Shown here: positions 9,285 through 17,768 of the stretch, piece after piece
Position numbering within the stretch: position 1 is the first letter of the stretch
Layout of the letters: the number at the start of each line of letters is the position of its first letter
Assembly (NCBI GenBank): GCA_963805325.1
Contig: CAWDTS010000010.1
Span: forward strand, 124,001-188,000
Reading direction: 5' to 3'
Length of the DNA stretch: 64,000 nt
Origin: DASWJZ01 sp963805325
Lineage (GTDB): Bacteria > Pseudomonadota > Alphaproteobacteria > Rhizobiales > Afifellaceae
Program-made: the position numbers and the translations under genes
Notes under the pieces: model-generated
The model's database searches: none
What the model was told of the DNA's origin: nothing
What the model saw: the letters and a program-made list of their open reading frames with translations, nothing else

Positions 9285-10157
9285 TCAGCGCATGCGCGTC
9301 TTCTCCCGGAATGACATCGCTTCCTCGAACGAGAAGGTACTGAGGCGAAGGTCACGCAGATAAGGACCGAAGGCGGCGTCGATCTGCGGGCCGAACTGCC
9401 CGTAGATCTCCGCCATGTAGTAGTCGTGCCGAAGCAGCAATTCCGCCATGCGGACGACCGAACGGTTGCGCGTGTAGGAGGCCGTCATCTCGTCCTCGAT
9501 GGAGGCCGTCAGCATTTCGAGATGGTCGATCGTCAGCGTGAAGAGATTGTCCGCCGTGCCCATCCGCACGCCGTTCCCCTCGTGCAGATAGACGCGACAG
9601 CTTTCGCTGAACTTGAACTCGGCGGGATCGTGACCGAAGAGCACGATAAGAATCTCGACGCCGCGCGCAGCGGCGGCGCGCAGCGCACCGGCATGGAGCC
9701 TGAGGACGTCGTCGCTGGCCTTGATGCGGATCGACCGGGTGCTCTCACCGATCAGCGCATCGATCTTCTCGTGGACCGCCGTCTCTCCCTTGACGATCCA
9801 TACGTAGGGATCGGCGGCATAGGGTCTGATCTCGTTGAGCCGCCGTGCAAGATTGTCACAGACGGCGAGCGTCCGGCGGCCGATTTGGTCGAGATGCCTT
9901 TCCGGCGGCGCCGCCACGTAGCGGACCGGATTCTCGCTCACCGGCAGAACCGCGCCACGTTGGCTCAGTGCTTCCAGCGCATTGTAGGTGTTCGGGCGGG
10001 GCACTCCGCTCGACTTGGCGATCTCGTAGGCTGTCGCTGGGCTCTGGCGCAGCAGCTGGATGTAGACCCGCGCCTCGTATTCCGTGAATCCGAGCTTCTT
10101 GAAGTCGGCGAGGAGATCGCTCGGCGTCGACTGGGTCGGGGCCACGGTTGCGGTCAT
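9285..10157 (-). CDS. TrmB-family transcriptional regulator
   Basis: About 290 residues. An N-terminal winged helix (GFTEYEARVYIQLL, then SGVPRPNTYNALEAL) matches TrmB, a family best known as sugar-responsive regulators in archaea. The middle and C-terminal parts resemble the PLD-like effector domain of that family. The ATG at 10157 has GGAG eight bases upstream and avoids overlap with the preceding gene; a longer reading to 10199 is unlikely. It lies between the CoA-ligase genes and tctC on the same strand, so it probably regulates this cluster in response to a small carbon compound. Confidence 0.85.
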   Translation of the reverse strand: MTATVAPTQSTPSDLLADFKKLGFTEYEARVYIQLLRQSPATAYEIAKSSGVPRPNTYNALEALSQRGAVLPVSENPVRYVAAPPERHLDQIGRRTLAVCDNLARRLNEIRPYAADPYVWIVKGETAVHEKIDALIGESTRSIRIKASDDVLRLHAGALRAAAARGVEILIVLFGHDPAEFKFSESCRVYLHEGNGVRMGTADNLFTLTIDHLEMLTASIEDEMTASYTRNRSVVRMAELLLRHDYYMAEIYGQFGPQIDAAFGPYLRDLRLSTFSFEEAMSFREKTRMR

Positions 10158-10173
10158 GGTCGTCGCTCCGGCT

Positions 10174-11667
10174 TCAAACGAGGGTTGCTTCGGCCGCACG
10201 TCGGGCGGGCTCTTGCTGCCCGGCCCGACGGGTCAGGAATTGCTCGTAACGGCAGAAGCCGGCGAGGGCGTCCACCGCCTCGGGGATTTCGTCGAAGGTT
10301 GGCACCGAGCGCGCCGTCGCGGCCGAGCGGAAGGTGCGCTTCCAGGCATCGACTTCCTCGCTGCCGTCCGAGCGCAGCACGAGAAGGAGATGCGGCCGCG
10401 TCCCTGCGCTGCCCGAATTGTCGAGCATCGCCGCGATCAGATTGGGCATGAAGCCACTGACATGGCGGTAGCCCAGGATCACGGGCAGATTGAGATGCGC
10501 GAGCACGGCATGCGGATGCGCGTGCCGTCGCGTCACGTCGAGGATTCGCGCTGAGATGCGACCCTGCTCCTGTTGGAGCACGCTCGCCGGGAGGTCGATC
10601 GGATTGGCTAGGCTCGCTCCCGGCGGGAGAGCGAGCCCGGCAAACTCGTCCATCGCCTCCTTCGTCATCGCGGCGAGGCCGAGACCGGCGCGCGAGACGG
10701 TGTCGGTCGCGAGCACGCTCGTTCCACCGCCGTTCCCGAAGAGCGTCACGGCGGCCGATCCTTCGAGCCGCTTCGGCGTGAGCCAGAGGCTGGCCTGCAA
10801 CCCGTTCAGGAAGCTGTTGAGGGTCTGCGTCAGGACAAGGCCCGCCTGCCGCGCGAGCGCCTCCCAGGCGCGGCCGGTGCCGCCGAGGGCGCCGGTGTGC
10901 GATGCCGCCGCCTGCTGGCCGAGGCTCGTCGTGCCGCCGACCAGGAGGACGATGGGCTTGCGGCCCCTATTCGCGCGCACGAGTTCGGCGAACCGCCGGC
11001 CATCCTTCACGTCCTCGACATAGAGGCCGACGACCTTCGTCTCCGGATCGGCAAGATAGAATTCGAGCAGGTCGGAAGGCTCGACGTCGATGCAGTTTCC
11101 GAGCGTCACCAGGCCGCTGAAACGCAGGCCGAGAGCCTGTCCTCGCCTCAGGATGTCCATGCCGAGCCCGCCGCTCTGGCAGCCGATGCCGATCGCGCCG
11201 GGCTCGACGCTGACGCCTTCCATGAAGGTGAAGCGGCCGCGCGGCGAGTGGGTGCCCATGCAGTTCGGTCCGATCAGGCGCACCCCGCCGGCTTGCGCCA
11301 GCGACCGAATCTCGCGCTCCCACGCCGCATTCGTATCGTGGTCGGCGCTTGCCATCACCTGAGCGAACTTCAGCCTGCCTCGCGCAGCCTCCAGGATGCC
11401 CGGCACCTGCCCCGCGGGAACGGTGAGGTAGGCGTAGTCGACCGGCTCGGGTGCCTCGCCAATGCTGCGGAAGGCGGGGAGCCCTTCGATCGAAGCCGCC
11501 GTCGGATGGATAGGGTAGATAGCGCCGTCGTAGCCGCTGTCGCGCAGGACCCGGATGAAGCGGTTACCCGCGGAGACAGCTTTCGCAGAGGCGCCGGCAA
11601 TCGCGATGGCGCGCGGCTCGAAGAGCGGGCGGAAAGCTTCGACCACGGTCTTCGCGGCGGCGCTCAT
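10174..11667 (-). CDS. ADP-forming acyl-CoA synthetase alpha-type subunit (CoA-binding)
   Basis: A 497-residue protein with an N-terminal CoA-binding Rossmann domain (LFEPRAIAIAGASAK; YPIHPTAASIEG) followed by succinyl-CoA-ligase-like domains. It contains RLIGPNCMG and AAASHTGALGG; the His in SHTG is the phosphohistidine of acetate-CoA ligases (ADP-forming). The start ATG overlaps the preceding ATP-grasp gene stop by four bases. In the family this enzyme interconverts acyl-CoA plus ADP with acid plus ATP. The alpha and beta parts are separate genes here, with beta first. Confidence 0.88.
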   Translation of the reverse strand: MSAAAKTVVEAFRPLFEPRAIAIAGASAKAVSAGNRFIRVLRDSGYDGAIYPIHPTAASIEGLPAFRSIGEAPEPVDYAYLTVPAGQVPGILEAARGRLKFAQVMASADHDTNAAWEREIRSLAQAGGVRLIGPNCMGTHSPRGRFTFMEGVSVEPGAIGIGCQSGGLGMDILRRGQALGLRFSGLVTLGNCIDVEPSDLLEFYLADPETKVVGLYVEDVKDGRRFAELVRANRGRKPIVLLVGGTTSLGQQAAASHTGALGGTGRAWEALARQAGLVLTQTLNSFLNGLQASLWLTPKRLEGSAAVTLFGNGGGTSVLATDTVSRAGLGLAAMTKEAMDEFAGLALPPGASLANPIDLPASVLQQEQGRISARILDVTRRHAHPHAVLAHLNLPVILGYRHVSGFMPNLIAAMLDNSGSAGTRPHLLLVLRSDGSEEVDAWKRTFRSAATARSVPTFDEIPEAVDALAGFCRYEQFLTRRAGQQEPARRAAEATLV

Positions 11668-12419
11668 CGAGCGCCCTCCTGATTGAGCACGAAGCGCGCG
11701 TCGACGGCGGTGATGCCGTCGGGTCTGGCGAAAACCGGGTTCAGGTCGAACTCGCGGACGCTGCCGCTGTTCAGCGTGAAGAAACCTCCCGGACCGCCGA
11801 GCGCCACAAGCGCGTCGACGATGGCGTCGAGATTGACCGGCGTGCGCCCGCGCGCACCCATCAGGACTGGCAGCGCCTTCAGCTCGTCTAGCATGTCGCG
11901 GGCGTCGTCGCGCTCGATCGGGCAAATCCCGAAGGCCACGTCGTCGAGAATCTCGGCAAACACGCCACCGGAACCGATCATCAGCATCGGTCCGAGCTGT
12001 GGATCGATCGATCCCCCGATGACGAGCTCCACGCCGGTCGCCGCCATCTCCTCGACCAGGAAGCCAGTGACCGCGACGCCCGCTGCCTGCAGCCGCTCCC
12101 CCATTGTTGCGCGGGCGCCCTCGACCTCCTCCCGCACGAGGCCGAGCCGCACGGCGCCGACATCGCTCTTGTGGAGCGCCGTTGCCGCAAGCGCCTTCAG
12201 CGCGAACGGGGGATTGATCGCCTCGAGCGCTGCCGTGAGATCGCCGCCGACGCCGACACGAACGCCATTCGGGGTCGCGATGCCGAGCGCCCTCAGAAGC
12301 GCTTTCGCCTGATCCTCCTCGAGAGCAGCCGCGCCGAGCGCGCGCGCATCGGCAAGAATCGCCTTCACGCTCGCCTCAGGTTCCGACACCCGTGGAGTGA
12401 AGGAGGGGCTCACGTTCAT
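11664..12419 (-). CDS. ADP-forming acyl-CoA synthetase beta-type subunit (ATP-grasp)
   Basis: A 251-residue ATP-grasp protein matching the beta subunit of ADP-forming acyl-CoA ligases: PFALKALAATALHKSDVGAVRLGL, then VEEMAATGVELVIGGSIDPQLGPMLMIGSGG with the ATP-grasp metal site region. The start ATG shares one base with the stop of the carboxyltransferase gene. The stop overlaps the alpha-type gene, so carboxyltransferase, beta and alpha form a tightly coupled operon. The family makes or uses acyl-CoA reversibly with ATP/ADP. Confidence 0.87.
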   Translation of the reverse strand: MNVSPSFTPRVSEPEASVKAILADARALGAAALEEDQAKALLRALGIATPNGVRVGVGGDLTAALEAINPPFALKALAATALHKSDVGAVRLGLVREEVEGARATMGERLQAAGVAVTGFLVEEMAATGVELVIGGSIDPQLGPMLMIGSGGVFAEILDDVAFGICPIERDDARDMLDELKALPVLMGARGRTPVNLDAIVDALVALGGPGGFFTLNSGSVREFDLNPVFARPDGITAVDARFVLNQEGAR

Positions 12420-13975
12420 CAGAAGCTCGTCGGCCAGTTGGCGAGGAGGTGATCGCCGACCCCCTTCGCCGGGCCGCTGCAATGGATGTCGAGGGCCGAA
12501 ATCAGGAAGCGGCGCGTGTCGCGCGGGTCGATCACGGCCTGGCTCTCGAAGAGTGCGGCGAGCGCAAAGGCAGAGCTGTCCTGCGAGATCTCCTCGACCA
12601 GTTTGTCGAAGCGCTCCGGATCGTCGTCACGCTTCAGTCCGTGGAGCACGTTGACGCCGACGCGCGGGTCCATGAAGCCGAAATCGGCCGTCGGCCATCC
12701 GGCGGCGAGGTCCGAGTTCCGGCCGCCGCCCATGTTCAGATAGGCTTGTCCGTAGTTCTTGCGCATGGTGATCGCGATGCGAGGCACGGTGACGAGCGAG
12801 AGCGCGTTCATCCAGTTCATGATGCGACCCGGCGCCCAGCGCTTCTCGCCGTCGATGCCGATCAGGAAGCCTGGCTGGTCGACGAGGAAGACGAGCGGGA
12901 TGTTGAAGGAATCGCAGTGGACGATGAAGCTCGTCGCCTTGCGCATGGCGTCCACGTCGATCGAGCCGCCGCGCATAATCGGATTGTTCGCGATCACGCC
13001 CGCGACGCGGCCGCCGATGCGGGTCAGTGCCGTGACGATCGACCTGCCGAAGCGCGGCTTCATCTCGAAGATGCTGTCGCGGTCGACGATCGTGTCGAGG
13101 ACCTTGCGGGAATCGTAGACCTGCGACCTCGCGCTGGGAAGGAGGTCGAGAACCGTCGCCGCGCGCTCGTCCGAGCCCTCCGGAACCGGGGCGAGGGGAG
13201 GTGCCTCGCGATTGTGCGAGGGCAGGTAACTCAGGTAGCGCTTGACGAGGTCGATCGCCTCCTCGTCGTTCGCCGCGGCATAGTCGACGAGGCCAGTCTT
13301 TTCCGTATGGAGCTTCCATCCGCCGAGCTCTTCGGGATCGACCTGCTGGTTGATGGCGATTGACGTCACGCGGCTGCTGGCGACGGCCATGGTGGCGCCT
13401 TTGCGCATCGTGACGAAGTCGGACATGCAGGCGTACCAGGTCGAGGAGCCGTAGCAGTCGCCGAGCAGGGCTGAGACGAGCGGCATCTCGCGCATCCTGC
13501 GGAACTCGGTCGGGTCCTGGCCGAGAATGGCGCGGCCGCTGGCGCCCATCCGGTCCGGCATTCGCGCGCCGGAGGATTCGCCGAGGCAAACCAGCGGCAT
13601 CCCGCGCTTTATCGCCGTATCCTTGACGTGCTTGATCTTCTTGCCGTTGATGACGCTCGACGAGGCGCCAAGGACGGTGAAGTCGTTGGAGACGACCGCC
13701 ACCGGCCTGCCGGCTATGGTGCCGAAGCCGGTAATCTTCCCGTCGGCCGGCGTGCGCTCCCGCATCTCGGGGCGATACGACGTGGCAAAGAGGCCGACCT
13801 CATTGAAGCTGTCCTGATCGAGAAGACAGTCGAGACGCTCGCGCGCGTTCAGAATTCCCTTCTCGCGACGCTCGGCGAGCCGCTTCGGATTGCCCATCGC
13901 GAGCGCCTTTGACCTGCGCTCCGAAAGAACCTCCAAGGCTCCCGCGACGGTCTCCAGCAACGTTTCTCCCGACAT
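12419..13975 (-). CDS. Acyl-CoA carboxylase carboxyltransferase subunit
   Basis: A 518-residue carboxyltransferase of the propionyl/methylcrotonyl-CoA carboxylase beta family. It contains KRLAERREKGILNARERLD near the start, GRPVAVVSNDFTVLGASS, GESSGARMPD, and the second-half VDQPGFLIG and PRIAITMRKNYGQAYLNMGG, which form the acyl-CoA and biotin oxyanion holes. The matching biotin carrier and biotin carboxylase are divergently transcribed just upstream. The acyl-CoA substrate cannot be decided from sequence alone. Confidence 0.9.
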   Translation of the reverse strand: MSGETLLETVAGALEVLSERRSKALAMGNPKRLAERREKGILNARERLDCLLDQDSFNEVGLFATSYRPEMRERTPADGKITGFGTIAGRPVAVVSNDFTVLGASSSVINGKKIKHVKDTAIKRGMPLVCLGESSGARMPDRMGASGRAILGQDPTEFRRMREMPLVSALLGDCYGSSTWYACMSDFVTMRKGATMAVASSRVTSIAINQQVDPEELGGWKLHTEKTGLVDYAAANDEEAIDLVKRYLSYLPSHNREAPPLAPVPEGSDERAATVLDLLPSARSQVYDSRKVLDTIVDRDSIFEMKPRFGRSIVTALTRIGGRVAGVIANNPIMRGGSIDVDAMRKATSFIVHCDSFNIPLVFLVDQPGFLIGIDGEKRWAPGRIMNWMNALSLVTVPRIAITMRKNYGQAYLNMGGGRNSDLAAGWPTADFGFMDPRVGVNVLHGLKRDDDPERFDKLVEEISQDSSAFALAALFESQAVIDPRDTRRFLISALDIHCSGPAKGVGDHLLANWPTSF

Positions 13976-14180
13976 TGAAAATTCACTCTCACGATCTCCG
14001 TAGCTGCGGAAGCTACTACGTTCTGGTTATCAGATCCACCGCGATTGAGCACGGAATTGTGCGCTGCACCACGAGATGAGTTGGCGAAATAGTGTGAGCG
14101 GGTAAGATAGGGGTCATAGTTGCAACTACGTTTGGCCTCCGCTAGTGGTTGGCGCCCGTCGCGCAGGAGCTCAGGCACAC
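13976..14180. promoter_or_regulatory. Divergent promoter region between carboxyltransferase and BCCP operons
   Basis: About 205 bases lie between two divergent starts encoding parts of the same biotin enzyme. The region is distinctly AT-richer than its neighbours and must hold both promoters. I did not identify a named operator, riboswitch or clear palindrome. Confidence 0.45.
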
Positions 14181-14405
14181 ATGGCCACCATCGATGTCGT
14201 CACGGAGATGACGGGGACGGTCTGGAAGGTGCTGGTCACCGTCGGACAGAGCGTCGGGGAGGACGAGACGGTCATCATCATCGAATCGATGAAGATGGAG
14301 ATACCCGTCTTGGTGTCAGAGCCTGGCACAGTGGCGGAGATCCTGATCGCCGAAGGCGACATGGTCAGCGACGGCGACGTCGTCATGCGGCTGACGAGCG
14401 AATGA
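14181..14405 (+). CDS. Biotin carboxyl carrier protein (biotinyl domain)
   Basis: A 74-residue single biotinyl-domain protein. The ESMKMEIP motif contains the lysine that receives biotin (about residue 38), preceded by the usual GTVWKVLV beta strand. It carries CO2 between biotin carboxylase and carboxyltransferase. The ATG at 14181 gives a compact domain; the longer reading from 14145 adds an unrelated tail. The stop overlaps the biotin carboxylase start (ATGA). Confidence 0.9.
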   Translation: MATIDVVTEMTGTVWKVLVTVGQSVGEDETVIIIESMKMEIPVLVSEPGTVAEILIAEGDMVSDGDVVMRLTSE

Positions 14406-15811
14406 CGGGCATGCGCAAGGTTCTGATCGCCAATCGGGGCGAGATCGCATGCCGCGTGGCGCGGAGCTGCCGGTCGCTGGGGCTTGGCGTGGTCGCGGTC
14501 TTTTCGGAGGCGGACAAGGACGCGCTCCACGTGTGCGTCGCCGACGAGGCCCGCCTCCTCGGCCCGGCATCGGCGCAGCAGAGCTATCTCGACGGAGCGA
14601 AGATCCTCGCGGCCGCCCGTGAGACTGGGGCCGACGCGGTCCATCCGGGCTACGGCTTTCTCGCGGAGGACGCGGCTTTCGCCGAGGCGGTGATCGATGC
14701 CGGACTGACATGGATCGGTCCCGCGCCGGAAACGATCCGGGCGATGGGCGATAAGCAACGGGCGCGCGACCTTGCGCGTACGGCAGGCGTGCCGATCGTG
14801 CCAGGCACTGGCCGTTTCGAGGATGAGCGCGCGGAGACGATCCGCGCTGCTGCCGAGGCGGTTGGTTTTCCCCTCCTCGTCAAGGCGACGGCCGGCGGCG
14901 GCGGCATCGGGATGCGGCGCGTCGACAGCGCCGAGCGGCTCGAGGAGGCGGTCGCGTCCGTCCAGAATCTTGCACTCAAGGCCTTCGGCAGCGGGGCGGT
15001 TTATCTTGAGCGCTTCGTTCCGAAGGCGCGCCACATCGAAGTGCAGGTTTTCGGCTTCGGCGACGGGCGCGCGGTGCATCTTTACGAGCGCGACTGCTCA
15101 CTGCAGCGCCGCTTCCAGAAGATCATCGAGGAGAGTCCAGCGCCGGGACTACCGGAGGACGTGCGCCAAAGGATGTGCGAGGCGGCGCTCTCGCTCTGCC
15201 GCCTGACGAAATATTCCGGGGCCGGCACCGTCGAATACATCGTCGACGCCGAGACCTTCGAGTTCTTCTTCCTGGAGATGAATACGCGCATCCAGGTCGA
15301 GCATCCGGTCACCGAGATGATCACCGGGATCGATATCGTGCACATGCAGCTAGCGCTTGCCGGGAACGGCGACATCGACCTTGATCAAGAGGACATTGTC
15401 GTCGGCGGATGTGCGGTCGAATGCCGCCTCTATGCCGAGAACCCCGCAAAATCGTTCTTCCCGTCGCCGGGGACGCTGTCGGCGTTCGAACTGCCGCAGC
15501 CGTCCGACGTCGTGCGCATCGAGACGGGTTATCGCGAAGGCGACAAGGTCACGCCGTTCTACGATCCGATGATCGCCAAGGTGATCGCGTGGGGCGAGAG
15601 CCGCGGCGACGCGCTCGCGGAAGCCGTCGCCGCGCTGCGGGCGACGCGGGTCGAGGGCGTGAAGAGCAATCTCGATTTCCTCATCGCCTGCCTGGAGGTC
15701 GAGGCCTTCGTGGCCGGCGACGTGCACACGAATTTCGTCGAGGATCGGCGGCAATATCTCCTGCCGGCCGCGCTGGCGAAGAGCGCAGCAAAGACGGAGC
15801 CGGTCACGTGA
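14402..15811 (+). CDS. Biotin carboxylase subunit of acyl-CoA carboxylase
   Basis: A 469-residue biotin carboxylase. Motifs are KVLIANRGEIACRVARSC, HPGYGFLAEDAAFAEA, the glycine-rich ATP loop KATAGGGGIGMR, ERDCSLQRRFQKIIEESPAP and EMNTRIQVEHPVTEM. All are standard for the ATP-grasp core that carboxylates biotin. The length and ending match free-standing AccC-type subunits with no fused carrier, consistent with the separate upstream BCCP. The start overlaps the BCCP stop, and a second possible ATG lies nine bases downstream. The stop overlaps the GTG of the next gene. Confidence 0.93.
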   Translation: MTGMRKVLIANRGEIACRVARSCRSLGLGVVAVFSEADKDALHVCVADEARLLGPASAQQSYLDGAKILAAARETGADAVHPGYGFLAEDAAFAEAVIDAGLTWIGPAPETIRAMGDKQRARDLARTAGVPIVPGTGRFEDERAETIRAAAEAVGFPLLVKATAGGGGIGMRRVDSAERLEEAVASVQNLALKAFGSGAVYLERFVPKARHIEVQVFGFGDGRAVHLYERDCSLQRRFQKIIEESPAPGLPEDVRQRMCEAALSLCRLTKYSGAGTVEYIVDAETFEFFFLEMNTRIQVEHPVTEMITGIDIVHMQLALAGNGDIDLDQEDIVVGGCAVECRLYAENPAKSFFPSPGTLSAFELPQPSDVVRIETGYREGDKVTPFYDPMIAKVIAWGESRGDALAEAVAALRATRVEGVKSNLDFLIACLEVEAFVAGDVHTNFVEDRRQYLLPAALAKSAAKTEPVT

Positions 15812-17040
15812 GCGAATCGGTGTCCGCCCAAAACGCCCCCGGGTCGCGGCGTCCTGCCGGACCGGCCCGCTTCGTGTGGGACGATCCCTTCCTCATCGAG
15901 GACCAGTTCACGGCTGACGAGCGGATGATCCGCGATTCGGCTGCGGTCTTCGCGCGGGAGACGCTGCTTCCGCGCGTCGAGGATGCCTACCTGAACGAAC
16001 GGACGGACCCGGCGCTATTCCCGGAAATGGGCAGGGCGGGTCTCCTCGGCGTCACGCTTGCCGAGGAATTCGGCGGCGCCGACGCGTCCTATGTCGCCTA
16101 CGGGCTCGTGGCGCGCGAGATCGAGCGCGTCGATTCCGGTTATCGGTCGATGCTCTCCGTCCAGTCGTCGCTGGTGATCCACCCGATCTGGACCTTCGGC
16201 AGCGACGCGCAGCGGTTCAAATACTTGTCGAAGCTCTCCGCGGGCGAATGGATCGGCTGCTTCGGCTTGACGGAGCCGGACGCGGGCTCCGATCCGGGGG
16301 GCATGAAGACGCGGGCGGAGAAGATCGACGGCGGCTATCGCCTGAACGGCACGAAGACGTGGATCACCAACGCCCCAATCGCCGATGTCTTCGTCGTATG
16401 GGCGAAGTCGGATGCGCATGACGGCAAGATCCGGGGCTTCATCCTGGAGAAGGGCATGGCGGGGCTCTCCGCCCCGAAGATCGAAGGCAAGCTGTCGCTG
16501 CGCGCCTCGGTGACCGGTAGCATCGTCATGGATGGGGTCGAGGTCGCTGACGATGCGCTCCTGCCACACGGCGAGGGGCTAAAGGGCCCCTTCGATTGCC
16601 TGAACCGCGCACGCTACGGGATCGCCTGGGGCGTGATGGGCGCCGCGGAAGATTGCTGGCATCGTGCCCGCCAGTACGGCCTCGACCGCACGCAGTTCGG
16701 CCGGCCGCTCGCGGCGACGCAGCTTTTCCAGAAGAAGCTCGCTGACATGCAGAGCGAGATCGCGCTCGGCCTGCAGGCCGCGCTGCGGGTCGGTCGCCTC
16801 CTCGACGAGGGGCGGATGGCGCCGGAGATGATCTCGCTCATCAAGCGGAACAATGCCGGCAAGGCGCTCGATATCGCCCGCCAGGCGCGGGACATGCACG
16901 GCGGCAACGGCATCCAGATCGGCTACCACGTGATGCGCCACGCGCGGAACCTCGAGACCGTCAACACCTACGAGGGCACCCACGACGTGCATGGCCTGGT
17001 CCTCGGTCGCGCACAGACCGGGATCCAGGCTTTCTTCTGA
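15808..17040 (+). CDS. Glutaryl-CoA dehydrogenase-like acyl-CoA dehydrogenase
   Basis: A 410-residue flavin acyl-CoA dehydrogenase, starting from a GTG that overlaps the biotin carboxylase stop (GTGA). It shows GYRSMLSVQSSLVIHPI, CFGLTEPDAGSDPGGM and the C-terminal NTYEGTHDVHGLVLGRAQTG. This combination is typical of glutaryl-CoA dehydrogenases, which oxidise and decarboxylate glutaryl-CoA to crotonyl-CoA. The catalytic Glu lies in the NTYEGT motif. Being fused in one operon to a CO2-fixing carboxylase is unusual, so a related dicarboxyl-CoA may be the true substrate. Confidence 0.88.
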   Translation: MSESVSAQNAPGSRRPAGPARFVWDDPFLIEDQFTADERMIRDSAAVFARETLLPRVEDAYLNERTDPALFPEMGRAGLLGVTLAEEFGGADASYVAYGLVAREIERVDSGYRSMLSVQSSLVIHPIWTFGSDAQRFKYLSKLSAGEWIGCFGLTEPDAGSDPGGMKTRAEKIDGGYRLNGTKTWITNAPIADVFVVWAKSDAHDGKIRGFILEKGMAGLSAPKIEGKLSLRASVTGSIVMDGVEVADDALLPHGEGLKGPFDCLNRARYGIAWGVMGAAEDCWHRARQYGLDRTQFGRPLAATQLFQKKLADMQSEIALGLQAALRVGRLLDEGRMAPEMISLIKRNNAGKALDIARQARDMHGGNGIQIGYHVMRHARNLETVNTYEGTHDVHGLVLGRAQTGIQAFF

Positions 17041-17103
17041 TCGACCGGGGCCGCCCGCCCATCCAATTCAAAAAGTTCGTCACCTCAACGAAAGGCGAAG
17101 CCG

Positions 17104-17694
17104 ATGCAGAACACTCCCTCGGAGCCAGCCCCGACGTCGTTCGGTCCGTTGCACCTCGCCGACCGGTCAGCCGCCTTGCAGGTGACGGCGGTTCTCCTCG
17201 GAACGCTGATCCTCACCATGTCATCCTACATCGTCGTGCCAATGGTCCCAGTGCCGATGAGCATGCAGACATTCGCCGTCACGATGGTGGGCGCTCTCTA
17301 CGGCTGGCGTCTCGGTGCGATCACGATCGTCGCATGGCTGATGGAGGGCGCGGCGGGGCTGCCGGTGTTCGCAAGCGGCGGCGCGGGCCTCGCCCACCTT
17401 GCCGGCTCGACCGGCGGCTATCTCGTCGCCTTCCCGATCATCGGCGCGCTCACCGGCTGGCTGGTCGAGCGCGGTTGGAACGGCCGTCGCGTTGGACTCG
17501 CCTTTATCGCGATGCTCGTGGCGAACATGCTTTGCCTGGTGATCGGCACGGCATGGCTGAGCGCACTCATCGGTCTTGAGGCGGCTTGGGCGCATGGCTT
17601 CGTGCCGTTCGTCCTCGGCGCGGTCCTGAAGTCGGCGCTCGGCGCCGCGTCACTGAAGGGGATCACCGGTGGCATTCGCCGCCCGGAGGCTTAG
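17104..17694 (+). CDS. bioY: Biotin transporter substrate-binding component BioY
   Basis: A 196-residue integral membrane protein with the BioY pattern: VPMVPVPMSMQTFAVTMVGA near the N-terminus and SGGAGLAHLAGSTGGYLVAFP in the middle, with about six hydrophobic helices. BioY is the biotin-specific S component of ECF transporters and can work alone or with BioMN. None of the ATPase genes is nearby. Placement in the operon of a biotin-dependent carboxylase suggests it supplies the cofactor on demand. Confidence 0.92.
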   Translation: MQNTPSEPAPTSFGPLHLADRSAALQVTAVLLGTLILTMSSYIVVPMVPVPMSMQTFAVTMVGALYGWRLGAITIVAWLMEGAAGLPVFASGGAGLAHLAGSTGGYLVAFPIIGALTGWLVERGWNGRRVGLAFIAMLVANMLCLVIGTAWLSALIGLEAAWAHGFVPFVLGAVLKSALGAASLKGITGGIRRPEA

Positions 17695-17768
17695 GTGGCG
17701 CGCCTTCGGGAGAAAAGCAGAGTCCGGATCCCGGCACGGGACCCAATGAGGGACGGGAGGAAAAGCCG

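Noticed and set aside
9426..10451. 341-codon plus-strand frame opposite TrmB
   Set aside because: Antisense to TrmB and the CoA-ligase gene; no start context or motif.
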